This document shows, one piece after another, positions 1-6,183 of a stretch of DNA of 10,113 nt. Position 1 is the stretch's first letter. Each line of letters starts with the position of its first letter. The notes under the pieces are model-generated. The model was given only the letters and a program-made list of their open reading frames with translations. It was not told where the DNA came from and did no database searches. Location: assembly GCA_900555975.1 (NCBI GenBank), contig USNI01000024.1, positions 1-10,113 of the forward strand, read 5' to 3'. This stretch comes from an uncultured Desulfovibrio sp. Its GTDB lineage: Bacteria > Desulfobacterota > Desulfovibrionia > Desulfovibrionales > Desulfovibrionaceae. Position numbers and translations under genes: made by a program.

Positions 1-578
1 GCGGGAGTGATGACGGTATATGTGCCCATGGCTCCGGAGAGCTTGCCCGTACGGATATCCTCGATGGCATCGGCAAAGCGTTTCTTGTCCCGCATGAATT
101 CGGCGTAGAAGCCCGCGAACTTGAAGCCGTAGGTCACAGGCTCGCCGTGAACGCCGTGCGAGCGTCCCATGCAGATCAGTCCCTGATGCTCGCGGATGAA
201 TTTCCGCAGGGTGTCGAGGACGAGATCGAAGCCGTCCATGATGACCTTGCCGGCTTCCACCATCTGCAGAGCCATGGCGGTGTCCACGATGTCGGAGGAT
301 GTGCATCCAAGGTGAATGAAGCGGGCGGATGGGCCTATCTTCTGTTCGAGATAGGTGAGAAAGGCGATGATGTCATGACGGGTCACGGCTTCGATTTCGA
401 GGATCTTGTCCACGTCGAAGTCCACGTCCTGCATGATGTTCTTCAGATCTTCATCGGGGATGACGCCCTGCTCGTTCCAGGCACGGCATACGGCCTGTTC
501 CACTTTGAACCAGTAGCGGTAGCGGTTTTCCAGGGTCCAGAGAGCGGCCATTTCAGGCCGGGAGTAACGCTCGATCAT
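1..578 (-). CDS. purB: Adenylosuccinate lyase, N-terminal part (runs off the window)
   Basis: Encodes the first 192 residues; the 3' end lies beyond base 1. Adenylosuccinate lyase is a cytoplasmic homotetramer of the fumarase/aspartase superfamily. It removes fumarate from SAICAR and from adenylosuccinate in purine synthesis. Visible motifs are TRHDV (residues 66-70, with H68), CTSSDIVDTA (92-101) and GRSHGVHGEP (138-147, with H141). H68 and H141 fall at the same numbers as the known active-site histidines of the Bacillus subtilis enzyme. SGAMGTY (181-187) matches the family's SGAVGTY segment. The start is the ATG at 576-578, because MIERYSRPEM is the usual family N terminus and AGAGGT lies just upstream, overlapping the stop codon of the preceding zinc-ribbon gene. 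The 8-nt gap points to one transcript and possibly coupled translation. No frameshift is seen. The identification is very secure. Confidence 0.96.
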   Translation of the reverse strand, partial: MIERYSRPEMAALWTLENRYRYWFKVEQAVCRAWNEQGVIPDEDLKNIMQDVDFDVDKILEIEAVTRHDIIAFLTYLEQKIGPSARFIHLGCTSSDIVDTAMALQMVEAGKVIMDGFDLVLDTLRKFIREHQGLICMGRSHGVHGEPVTYGFKFAGFYAEFMRDKKRFADAIEDIRTGKLSGAMGTYTVITP

Positions 579-586
579 GATGACCT

Positions 587-910
587 CTATTTCGTCGTGT
601 CAGCGGTTTTTTCCGCGCTTTTCGCGGGGGCCGTGCTTTCAGCTTTCGGGGTGGAAGAGGAGCCTTCTTCGGGCTTTGCGTCGGAAACGGAGGGAACGCC
701 CTTGCTTTTGTCGAAAAGATTGCTGGTCCCGTGACCGTAGGAGGAGGCAAACCAGCCGCCGCCCTTGAGGATGAAGGACGTATTGGAGATCACGCGGTGG
801 CAGATCTCACCGCAGTCGGGGCAGGGCTGTGTTTCGGCGTCGTCACCGGAACGGAGCCATTCTTCAAAGGTCTTACGGCAATGGGGACAGGCGTATTCGT
901 AGATAGGCAT
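587..910 (-). CDS. FmdB-family zinc-ribbon protein
   Basis: A 107-residue protein starting MPIYEYACPHC, the signature N terminus of the FmdB/CxxC_CXXC_SSSS family. Two CxxC knuckles (C8/C11 and C30/C33) form the predicted zinc ribbon. Residues 41-68 carry the SFxLKGGGWFASSYG segment typical of the family. Residues 71-107 are low complexity (Ser, Pro, Ala, Lys, Glu) and probably disordered. The family is often annotated as a putative regulatory protein, but its molecular role is not established. The frame stays open upstream of the chosen ATG (908-910), but the family N terminus fixes the start. No Shine-Dalgarno sequence is visible: the 18 nt before the ATG are pyrimidine-rich and directly follow the T tract of a terminator. 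The gene sits 8 nt upstream of purB, so the two are probably co-transcribed. Confidence 0.9.
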   Translation of the reverse strand: MPIYEYACPHCRKTFEEWLRSGDDAETQPCPDCGEICHRVISNTSFILKGGGWFASSYGHGTSNLFDKSKGVPSVSDAKPEEGSSSTPKAESTAPAKSAEKTADTTK

Positions 911-928
911 GGGAAAAGACGGGTTGAT

Positions 929-971
929 AAAAAAAACAGGAACGGCGTGTCTGCGAAAGGCCGACACGCCG
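929..971 (-). terminator. Intrinsic terminator after the small basic-protein gene
   Basis: On the minus strand a perfect 9-bp stem, CGGCGTGTC (963-971) with GACACGCCG (943-951), encloses an 11-nt loop. A run of eight T (929-936 on the complement) follows 6 nt later. It sits about 50 nt after the stop codon at 1020. It lies only 18 nt before the FmdB-family start codon, so it may be partly read through or act as an attenuator between the two genes. The 6-nt gap between stem and T tract could weaken it. Confidence 0.75.
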
Positions 972-1019
972 GAAACTGGCTCTGCAACCGGAGAGGCCGC
1001 AGGAATCCGCGAACCAGAC

Positions 1020-1130
1020 TTACTTCTTGGCAGCGGCCTGAGCTTCGTGGATGCGTTCCTTGATGCGCTTGGCACGACGATGACGACGGCGATCAAGTTC
1101 CTTGGCGCGTTCAATCTTTTTATGGGCCAT
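1020..1130 (-). CDS. Very small Lys/Arg-rich protein, function unknown
   Basis: A 36-residue protein beginning MAHKKIERAKELDRRR. It has 15 Lys/Arg and 3 His against 5 acidic residues, with the basic residues concentrated in residues 4-26 and an Ala-rich tail ending in KK. It looks like a single charged helix. It resembles the short basic proteins grouped as DUF6800-like, but that is recall, not a search. Length and sequence do not fit ribosomal protein S21 or L34 as I know them. The evidence for a real gene is good: the ATG at 1128-1130 has a strong AAGGAG 8 nt upstream, a plausible promoter lies at 1164-1192, and an intrinsic terminator follows. The frame is open far upstream, but no upstream start has comparable signals. 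Binding to RNA or ribosomes is a reasonable guess from charge alone. Confidence 0.75.
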   Translation of the reverse strand: MAHKKIERAKELDRRRHRRAKRIKERIHEAQAAAKK

Positions 1131-1141
1131 GAGATTGCTCC

Positions 1142-1171
1142 TTAAAAGAAAATGTATCCAGAAGATATAAA
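1142..1171 (+). promoter_or_regulatory. Possible plus-strand promoter overlapping the divergent one
   Basis: TTAAAA (1142-1147), an 18-nt spacer and TATAAA (1166-1171). The -10 matches sigma-70 consensus at five of six positions and the -35 at four. Its -10 overlaps the minus-strand -10 at 1164-1169. A transcript from about 1178 would run into the terminator-like hairpin at 1217-1243, giving either a short RNA or an attenuated leader for the thioesterase operon. The -35 overlaps the complement of the ribosome-binding site of the minus-strand gene. Confidence 0.35.
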
Positions 1172-1192
1172 CTCTCCGGAGAGCGCTGTCCA
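1164..1192 (-). promoter_or_regulatory. Probable sigma-70 promoter of the small basic-protein gene
   Basis: On the minus strand, TGGACA (1187-1192; five of six consensus bases), a 17-nt spacer and TATATC (1164-1169; four of six). Transcription would start near 1157, about 27 nt before the ATG. The spacer contains the perfect palindrome CTCTCCGGAGAG. Confidence 0.55.
1172..1183. repeat. Perfect 12-bp palindrome between overlapping divergent promoters
   Basis: CTCTCCGGAGAG is its own reverse complement. It occupies the -35/-10 spacer of the minus-strand promoter and directly abuts the -10 of the candidate plus-strand promoter, covering its start point. That position suits an operator bound by a dimeric regulator. 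No regulator family is recognised from the sequence. Confidence 0.5.
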
Positions 1193-1216
1193 GTGAAAGA
1201 ACAGCCTCGGGTACGG

Positions 1217-1243
1217 AGCAGCGGAGCTTTTCCTGCTTTTTTT
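1217..1243 (+). terminator. Orphan intrinsic terminator or attenuator upstream of the thioesterase operon
   Basis: AGCAG-C-GGA (1217-1225) pairs with TTCCTGCT (1230-1237), with one bulged C, one G-U pair and a 4-nt loop, and a run of seven T follows (1237-1243). No plus-strand gene precedes it in the window, so it would end a short transcript from the promoter candidate at 1142-1171. Its ascending arm contains CAGCG (1219-1223), which could instead pair with CGCTG (1184-1188) as an antiterminator. Confidence 0.5.
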
Positions 1244-1268
1244 CCGCCATGCGGCGCGGACGGGCATC

Positions 1269-1297
1269 TTGCCTTGCTCTGGAGCCGCGCGTATGGT
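1269..1297 (+). promoter_or_regulatory. Candidate promoter of the thioesterase / RluA-CoaE operon
   Basis: TTGCCT (1269-1274), a 17-nt spacer and TATGGT (1292-1297), each four of six against sigma-70 consensus. It would give a leader of about 30 nt. It lies downstream of the orphan terminator, so if it is the main promoter the terminator would not affect this operon. Confidence 0.35.
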
Positions 1298-1334
1298 GGC
1301 GCATTGCATGAGAAAATGTCTGTGAGGATGAATT

Positions 1335-1733
1335 ATGTGTGATGTCGTGACGGAAGGGACGCTGGCCGGTCTGCTGGGAATTACGGTGGAGAGCTTTGAC
1401 GAGAACGGGAAGGGAACGGTTTCCATGCCGCTGGATGAGCGTCATCACAATGTGCTCGGCAATGCCCACGGCGGGGCCATATTCACGCTGGCCGACATGG
1501 CGTTTGCCGCCGGATGCCGCGGAGCGGGAATCCTGTGCGTGAGTGCGCAGTGCTCCATTTCCTATCTTCTTCCCGGAACATGCGGACCGCTTCGTGCGGA
1601 AGCCGTGCCTGTCCGTCTCGGTCGCACGCTCGCAGTATACGACATCATGGTTTACGACGGGGACGGCCGAAACATAGCCAAGGCAGTCATGACCGGCTTC
1701 GTGCTGAGAAGGTTCGGAGCAGAACATGACTGA
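1335..1733 (+). CDS. PaaI-like hotdog-fold thioesterase
   Basis: A 132-residue single-domain protein of the 4HBT/PaaI hotdog superfamily. The diagnostic stretch is HHNVLGNAHGGAIFTLADMAFA (residues 37-58): H45-G46-G47 begins the long hotdog helix, and D54 in the LAD motif matches the catalytic acid of PaaI-type enzymes. These proteins hydrolyse acyl-CoA or aryl-CoA thioesters as cytoplasmic dimers or tetramers; the substrate cannot be read from sequence. The length is normal for the family. The ATG at 1335 has GAGGA (1324-1328) 6 nt upstream. The last 8 nt overlap the start of the pseudouridine synthase/CoaE gene, so the pair is almost certainly co-transcribed and translationally coupled. Pairing with a CoA-synthesis enzyme hints at acyl-CoA housekeeping, but this is inference. 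Confidence 0.88.
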   Translation: MCDVVTEGTLAGLLGITVESFDENGKGTVSMPLDERHHNVLGNAHGGAIFTLADMAFAAGCRGAGILCVSAQCSISYLLPGTCGPLRAEAVPVRLGRTLAVYDIMVYDGDGRNIAKAVMTGFVLRRFGAEHD

Positions 1734-3375
1734 GACCCTTCATGGTTCCGACAGCGCCGGGGATATGGATTTTCTGGATGAGGAGATGAGCGGTCCCCTG
1801 TCCGGAGAGGGGGAAACGTGTCGGTTCACGGTGACCGGAATCGCGGGGAAGACGAGACTTGACGCCTTTCTCTGTTCGGTGACCGATTTTTCCCGCAGCC
1901 GGATCAAGAAGCTGGTGGAGCAGGGGGGATGTCTTGTGGACGGCATGCCCTGTGCGGACGCCGATTTCAGAGTGCGTTCCGGGCAGGTCGTGGATTTCCG
2001 GATGCCGGAGGCTTCGGATGCGCTAGTGCCCGAAGATGGTCCTGTGGACGTTCTCTACAGCGATGAGGACATCGCTGTGATCAACAAGCCCGCCGGACTG
2101 ACCATGCATCCCTGTCCGAGCTGTCCGTCCGGCACCTTGGTTCAGCGCCTTGTGGCGCGCTTTCCCGCACTTGCACTTCAGGAAGGGCAGAGGCCGGGCA
2201 TCGTACACAGGCTGGACAAGGATACCTCCGGCCTCGTGATCGTGGCGCTTTCGGAGCGGGCACGTCTCCGGCTCGTCGAGGATTTTGCCGCAAGACGCGT
2301 GCACAAGACCTATCTTGCCGTGACGCGCGGCGTTCCTCCAGCGGAAGGCGTCAGCGATCTGCCGGTGGGGCGGCATCCGACGATCAAGACGCGCATGGCC
2401 GTGGTGCCGGAAGCGAAGGGGGGGCGCAGCGCGCTTACCAGGTGGAATACGCTCTATGTCTCACCGTCGGGACGTTTTGCCCTTCTTGCCGTACGTCTGT
2501 TCACCGGGCGGACCCATCAGATACGCGTGCATCTTGCCCATGCCGGATTTCCTCTGTGGGGTGATGCCGTCTATGGTCCTGAAGACGGCTCTTCACCTGC
2601 TTCCCGTCAGCTGCTGCACGCATGGAAGCTGGAGTTCGCGCATCCGGTCAGCGGAAGGGAGATGCGTTTCGTCTGTCCTCCTCCGGAAGACTTTCCAGAA
2701 GCCATGCTGGCGCTGGAAAGAAGCACGAGCCGCGTCATTCTTACGGGCATGCCCGGATGCGGCAAATCCGCCGTGCTCGAACGGATGGAACGTGGAAGCA
2801 TTCCCGTCTGGAGTGCGGACAGGGCTGTGGAGGCTCTGTATCGGCCGGGGGCGGACGGCTGGCATCTCATGCGTCAGCGCTGGGGAAATGCCTTTCTCGA
2901 TGATGACGGAAGCGTGAATCGTGCGGAACTGACGAAACTTCTGGCCTCGACCCCCGGCATGCGCCGGGAGCTTGAGCGCATGATCCATCCTCTGGTCCGT
3001 GACTCCATGGAGAATTTTTTTCTGAAGGCCGGGAAGGCGGGGAAGCGTGTGGCCGTGGCCGAAGTCCCTCTCTGGTTTGAAACCGGCTGGACCTGTCCGG
3101 GAGCGCAGATCGCCGTCATTGTCTGCCCTGACGAGGTGCGGCATGATCGTCTGCGGAGAACGAGAAACTGGAGCGATGGAAAGATTGCCGCCGTGGAAAG
3201 CTGGCAGTGGACGCAGAAGGCCAAGATGGAGGCGGCGGACTTTCTGATCCGCAATGACGGAACACTGGAGGATCTGGATCGGGAGGTGGACGGATTTCTT
3301 GACGCACTCCGGGAAGAGGCCTGTCGCAGAAACGATTGTCTGCTGGAGCGCTGGCGTCGTCTGTGGTCCAGCTGA
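1726..3375 (+). CDS. Fusion: RluA-family 23S rRNA pseudouridine synthase plus dephospho-CoA kinase
   Basis: A 549-residue two-enzyme protein. After an acidic stretch (1-32) comes an S4 RNA-binding domain (about 43-95). An RluA/RluD-type synthase domain follows (about 107-315), with HRLDKDTSG (161-169; catalytic D164) and GRTHQIRVHL (261-270). It should convert uridines to pseudouridine in rRNA. The second half (about 336-530) is CoaE-like: P-loop GMPGCGKS (341-348), SAD (363-365) in place of the usual DAD, MIHPLV (419-424), AEVPLWFE (445-452) and a basic lid RLRRTR (475-480). CoaE phosphorylates the 3' hydroxyl of dephospho-CoA, the last step of CoA synthesis. The frame is continuous with no internal stop. 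GGAG (1716-1719) lies 6 nt before the ATG. I recall such fusions in Desulfovibrionaceae but cannot check. The synthase half is certain; kinase activity is likely, with a divergent second motif. Confidence 0.93.
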   Translation: MTETLHGSDSAGDMDFLDEEMSGPLSGEGETCRFTVTGIAGKTRLDAFLCSVTDFSRSRIKKLVEQGGCLVDGMPCADADFRVRSGQVVDFRMPEASDALVPEDGPVDVLYSDEDIAVINKPAGLTMHPCPSCPSGTLVQRLVARFPALALQEGQRPGIVHRLDKDTSGLVIVALSERARLRLVEDFAARRVHKTYLAVTRGVPPAEGVSDLPVGRHPTIKTRMAVVPEAKGGRSALTRWNTLYVSPSGRFALLAVRLFTGRTHQIRVHLAHAGFPLWGDAVYGPEDGSSPASRQLLHAWKLEFAHPVSGREMRFVCPPPEDFPEAMLALERSTSRVILTGMPGCGKSAVLERMERGSIPVWSADRAVEALYRPGADGWHLMRQRWGNAFLDDDGSVNRAELTKLLASTPGMRRELERMIHPLVRDSMENFFLKAGKAGKRVAVAEVPLWFETGWTCPGAQIAVIVCPDEVRHDRLRRTRNWSDGKIAAVESWQWTQKAKMEAADFLIRNDGTLEDLDREVDGFLDALREEACRRNDCLLERWRRLWSS

Positions 3376-3433
3376 AGGAGGCTTCTTCGATTCCGATTTT
3401 GGGGAAAGCCTCAGGCCCGAGCCGTTGCGCCGG

Positions 3434-3469
3434 AAAGAAAAGCGGGCGGGTCCTGTCGGACACGCCCGC
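3434..3469 (-). terminator. Intrinsic terminator of tgt
   Basis: GCGGGCG (3463-3469 complement) pairs with CGCCCGC (3442-3448 complement). After one mismatch, four more pairs (3450-3453 with 3458-3461) close a 4-nt loop. On the minus strand the stem is followed directly by TTTTCTTT (3434-3441). It lies 24 nt after the tgt stop codon. It sits between convergent genes, so the hairpin may also help end plus-strand transcription, where the downstream T run is poor. Confidence 0.8.
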
Positions 3470-3493
3470 AGACAAGGCTCGGAAATCCTCTTT

Positions 3494-4642
3494 CTAGAGT
3501 TCCGGAGCGTCGAAGAGGACATCCTCTTCGGGATACTTTGCCTCGTATTCGGCCTTGAATGCTTCGTAGCGGCCTTCAAGGATGGCCTTGCGCGCGCCTT
3601 TCACCATGTTGAGGAAATAGGTGAGGTTGTGCAGGGAGTTGAGTCGGAAGGCGAGCAGTTCCTGACTCACGTACAGATGGCGCAGATAGGCCTTGCTGAA
3701 GGTGCGGCAGGTGTAGCAGCTGCATTTCGGATCGAGAGGGCTGTCGTCCTCGGCATACTGGGCGCGTTTGATGTTGATCTTGCCTTCCGAGGTGTACAGC
3801 GTGCCATTGCGGGCGTTTCTGGTGGGAAGCACGCAGTCGAACATGTCCACGCCCGCCTCGATGCCGTGCAGAATGTCCAGAGGCGTTCCCACACCCATGA
3901 GATAGCGGGGTTTGTCCTGAGGAAGGACGGGATTCAGAACACGCAGGTTTTTCATCATGAGGTTCTTGGGTTCACCCACGGCAAGACCTCCGATGGCATA
4001 TCCCTCGAAGCCGATGTTCATGAGCTGTCTTGCCGAGGCCTCACGCAGTTCGGGATAGGTGCAGCCCTGCACGATGCCGAACAGCAGATTGCCGGCGCTG
4101 CCGGCCGGATAGGCCTCGCGGCAGCGCTGCGCCCATTCGGTGGTGCGTTTCACGGCCTTTTCGGCTTCTTCATGCGTGGCGCCGTAGCCGAGGCAGACAT
4201 CCAGCGGCATCATGATGTCGGAGTTCAGGTTCCGCTGAATGGAAATGACCTTTTCCGGCGTGAACAGATGCTTTGAGCCGTCGATGTGGGAGCGGAATTC
4301 CACGCCGTCCTTCATCATTTTGTTCAGCTTGCTCAGACTGAAGGCCTGAAAGCCGCCGCTGTCCGTGAGAATGGGTCTGTTCCAGCGGATGAACTCATGC
4401 AGTCCGCCGCGTCTGGCCACAAGCTCGTCACCGGGGCGCAGGTAGAGGTGATAGGTGTTGCCCAGAATGATCTGGGCACCTGTGGCCTCCAGATCGTCCG
4501 GAGCGAGGGCCTTGACGCTGCCCACAGTACCCACGGGCATGAAGATGGGGGTTTCAATGACGCCGTGCGCGGTATGGAGCAGGCCGGCGCGGGCGTTGCC
4601 GTCCCTGCCCAGAAGTTCGAAGGTGCCGGGGGCTTTGTCCAT
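3494..4642 (-). CDS. tgt: tRNA-guanine transglycosylase
   Basis: A 382-residue enzyme of normal length. It swaps guanine-34 in the GUN anticodons of Asp, Asn, His and Tyr tRNAs for a 7-deazaguanine (preQ1 in most bacteria) on the way to queuosine. DSGGFQ (94-99) contributes the base-binding Asp94; [13 protein letters not shown] (268-280) contributes the nucleophile Asp269 and the specificity segment; GIVQG has Gln192; GGLAVGE (218-224) lines the pocket. The zinc site is CxCxxC (C307, C309, C312) plus H338, with the same C-to-H spacing of 26 as the Zymomonas enzyme. Unusually, the pocket triplet is Asp148-Val149-Cys150 where most bacterial enzymes have Asp-Glu-Cys. The frame extends upstream, but the ATG at 4640-4642 has GAGG 5 nt upstream and fits the family N terminus. 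It lies 20 nt after the rhomboid gene, probably in one operon. Confidence 0.96.
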   Translation of the reverse strand: MDKAPGTFELLGRDGNARAGLLHTAHGVIETPIFMPVGTVGSVKALAPDDLEATGAQIILGNTYHLYLRPGDELVARRGGLHEFIRWNRPILTDSGGFQAFSLSKLNKMMKDGVEFRSHIDGSKHLFTPEKVISIQRNLNSDIMMPLDVCLGYGATHEEAEKAVKRTTEWAQRCREAYPAGSAGNLLFGIVQGCTYPELREASARQLMNIGFEGYAIGGLAVGEPKNLMMKNLRVLNPVLPQDKPRYLMGVGTPLDILHGIEAGVDMFDCVLPTRNARNGTLYTSEGKINIKRAQYAEDDSPLDPKCSCYTCRTFSKAYLRHLYVSQELLAFRLNSLHNLTYFLNMVKGARKAILEGRYEAFKAEYEAKYPEEDVLFDAPEL

Positions 4643-4662
4643 GAATGCCTCGATATGAAAAG

Positions 4663-5652
4663 TTATAATGCAAGATGCCAGCACAGAAGCAGAAACAGCG
4701 GAGCGGCACAGCCGAGCGCACATTCCAGCGTGCGGGGAAGGCCGTCATGATGCCGCAAGGCGAGGCTGACGGCAAGTCCGACGATGAAGCCGGAAAGAAG
4801 TCCGAAGACATGGGCCGCATAGTCCACATTCTTTCCTTCCGTGCCGAGCATGGCCAGAAATGCCATGCCCGCCGAGACGGGAAGGATCAGACGCCGGAAT
4901 CCGCGCATGGGAGAGCGGACGACGACATCGGCACAGAGCAGGCCCACGATGCCGAACATGGCGGTGGAGAATCCGAGACTGGAGTATCCGGGATCACGGT
5001 AGAATACGTTCATGGCATTGCCGAGCATCCCGGCGACAAGCGTTGCCGAGAGCGTAAGTCCGAGTCCGATGCGCTGGGCAAGCAGAATGAGAAAGGGCGT
5101 GCCGAAAAGGACGTTGCTGAAGAGGTGGAGCGTGTCGGCGTGCAGCGTGAGGGCCGTGGCCGTACGCCACCATTCTCCGGCGCGGACTTCGGTCACGTTG
5201 AGCTTGCCGCAGCGTACCCAGTATTCGGGGTCGGGCAGATGCTCGAAGGGCAGAGGCCACCAGCCCTGGTACAAGCCGTACCAGAACACAAGAAAAAGCA
5301 TGACAAGCATGGCCCAGTGGGCATTGTGCCGCAGCGGCACGGGACGCGGGGCCGGTTTTTTTTCCGACGCCACGGCGGCAAGCTCCGAGCGGGCGACATC
5401 CTCGAACATGGCGGGCACGAAAGCCCGGGTCTGCGAGCCATGTCCCGTGATCATGTAGGGAATGTTCCCGGAGTCGAGCACGAGCCGGAGCAGTTCCATC
5501 TGTCGGGTTCCTGGAGCGGGCAGCTCCCGGCCCATATGTCCCGGGCCGCGGAAGTCCACGACGCGCCATCCTGCCGGCACTTGTGCAGGACGACGCCACA
5601 TGGCAATGCGGCTTTGAGGGCGATGACGGAAGGCGGCGCGGATGTCGTTCAT
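4663..5652 (-). CDS. Rhomboid-family intramembrane serine protease with N-terminal extension
   Basis: A 329-residue membrane protein if started at the ATG at 5650-5652. The catalytic pair is visible: Ser229 in GFSTAMFG (a variant of GxSG) and His281 in [30 protein letters not shown] (161-180) gives the conserved His/Asn segment of the oxyanion region. About six or seven hydrophobic segments span residues 112-328. Rhomboids cut transmembrane substrates within the bilayer. Residues 1-108 form a soluble extension; residues 52-95 ([19 protein letters not shown]...FVP...DVA) resemble the DUF2007-like small signal-transducing fold, by pattern only. The start is uncertain: an in-frame TTG (5697) would add 15 residues and an ATG at 5599-5601 would remove 17, and none has a good Shine-Dalgarno sequence. 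It precedes tgt by 20 nt. No native substrate is suggested by context. Confidence 0.9.
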   Translation of the reverse strand: MNDIRAAFRHRPQSRIAMWRRPAQVPAGWRVVDFRGPGHMGRELPAPGTRQMELLRLVLDSGNIPYMITGHGSQTRAFVPAMFEDVARSELAAVASEKKPAPRPVPLRHNAHWAMLVMLFLVFWYGLYQGWWPLPFEHLPDPEYWVRCGKLNVTEVRAGEWWRTATALTLHADTLHLFSNVLFGTPFLILLAQRIGLGLTLSATLVAGMLGNAMNVFYRDPGYSSLGFSTAMFGIVGLLCADVVVRSPMRGFRRLILPVSAGMAFLAMLGTEGKNVDYAAHVFGLLSGFIVGLAVSLALRHHDGLPRTLECALGCAAPLFLLLCWHLAL

Positions 5653-5721
5653 GGGACGGATGGCCGGAAGAAGGGAGACCGGTTGTCTGCGGAACAAAAG
5701 TCTGCAGGAAAATTATTAATC

Positions 5722-5750
5722 AAAAAAGGCGGAGATGCTATCCCCGCCTT
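5722..5750 (-). terminator. Intrinsic terminator of rpmB
   Basis: AAGGCGG and CCGCCTT arms (5744-5750 and 5726-5732 on the complement) enclose an inner 3-bp extension after one mismatch and a 3-nt loop. The T run on the minus strand (5722-5727) overlaps the base of the stem and continues into an AT-rich stretch. It begins 22 nt after the rpmB stop and should separate rpmB from the rhomboid-tgt unit. Confidence 0.85.
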
Positions 5751-5772
5751 CTGGAAAGATCGGCAAATCTGC

Positions 5773-5985
5773 TTATTCGGCGTCATTCTTGACGACGGGC
5801 TTCACCACGGCGCCGGAACGGAGGCAGCGGGTGCACACATTGATGGTGCGCACGGTGCCGTCGGCGTCCTGATGACGGACAGACTGCAGGTTGGGATTGA
5901 AGCGACGCTTGGTCTTGATATTGGAATGGCTCACAAGGTTGCCCACCTGAGCTTTCTTGCCGCAGATCTCACACTGTTTACCCAT
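5773..5985 (-). CDS. rpmB: 50S ribosomal protein L28 (bL28), zinc-ribbon form
   Basis: A 70-residue protein, [22 protein letters not shown] at the start, clearly bL28. It is a component of the large ribosomal subunit. It keeps both CxxC pairs (C5/C8 and C51/C54), so this is the zinc-binding C+ form; many bacteria also carry, or only carry, a cysteine-free paralogue. [14 protein letters not shown] (21-34) is the conserved rRNA-binding loop. The start is decided by GGAGG 7 nt upstream of the ATG at 5983-5985. It has its own intrinsic terminator, and both neighbours are more than 70 nt away, so it is probably monocistronic. The 5' leader contains two small inverted repeats that could take part in regulation. 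Confidence 0.97.
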   Translation of the reverse strand: MGKQCEICGKKAQVGNLVSHSNIKTKRRFNPNLQSVRHQDADGTVRTINVCTRCLRSGAVVKPVVKNDAE

Positions 5986-6034
5986 GGTATATCCTCCATA
6001 AAAAGCCCGAGTGGGGCGGAATGCTGCTGAAAAT

Positions 6035-6051
6035 CGATACCTTTTGTATCG
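6035..6051 (-). repeat. Inverted repeat in the probable rpmB leader
   Basis: CGATAC and GTATCG arms (6 bp each) around a 5-nt spacer. It lies about 50-65 nt upstream of the rpmB start codon and just downstream of the weak promoter candidate, so it could form a hairpin near the 5' end of the rpmB mRNA or serve as a protein-binding site. Confidence 0.4.
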
Positions 6052-6063
6052 TAAGGACTGCTA

Positions 6064-6092
6064 GCAATAGCCTGTATTTGAAAAAAAGGCAA
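6064..6092 (-). promoter_or_regulatory. Weak candidate promoter of rpmB
   Basis: On the minus strand TTGCCT (6087-6092), a 17-nt spacer and TATTGC (6064-6069). Only four and three of six bases match sigma-70 consensus. It is the best match I found upstream of rpmB and would give a leader of about 70 nt. The AT-rich run inside the spacer supports a promoter only loosely. Confidence 0.25.
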
Positions 6093-6183
6093 GTGAAAAA
6101 GGGGGAAGAGTTCAGCCCGGGACCGGAACGCCGGGAGAAGACGCATGGCGTCGAAAGGCATTAAAGATGAATTATGGCGAAGG

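Noticed and set aside
147..734. A plus-strand open frame of 195 codons at the left edge
   Set aside because: It lies opposite purB and the FmdB-family gene, both firmly identified.
1020..1130. Ribosomal protein S21 as the identity of the small basic protein
   Set aside because: The sequence lacks the conserved S21 N-terminal pattern and is shorter; only the basic character is shared.
1328..1342. A five-codon mini-frame (ATG AAT TAT GTG TGA) overlapping the thioesterase start
   Set aside because: Its ATG is too close to GAGGA for good initiation and it probably arises by chance.
3378..3412. A 7-bp stem (GAGGCTT/AAGCCTC) just after the RluA-CoaE stop as a plus-strand terminator
   Set aside because: The loop is 21 nt and no T tract follows on the plus strand, so termination is not supported.
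3254..4276. A plus-strand open frame (340 codons) overlapping the CoaE end and the tgt gene
   Set aside because: It is opposite the conserved tgt gene, has no ribosome-binding site and no recognisable motif.
4675..6030. A long plus-strand open frame (451 codons) opposite the rhomboid and rpmB genes
   Set aside because: The predicted protein is Gly/His/Glu-rich without any known domain, and the minus strand holds two clear conserved genes. It is an antisense shadow of GC-rich codon usage.
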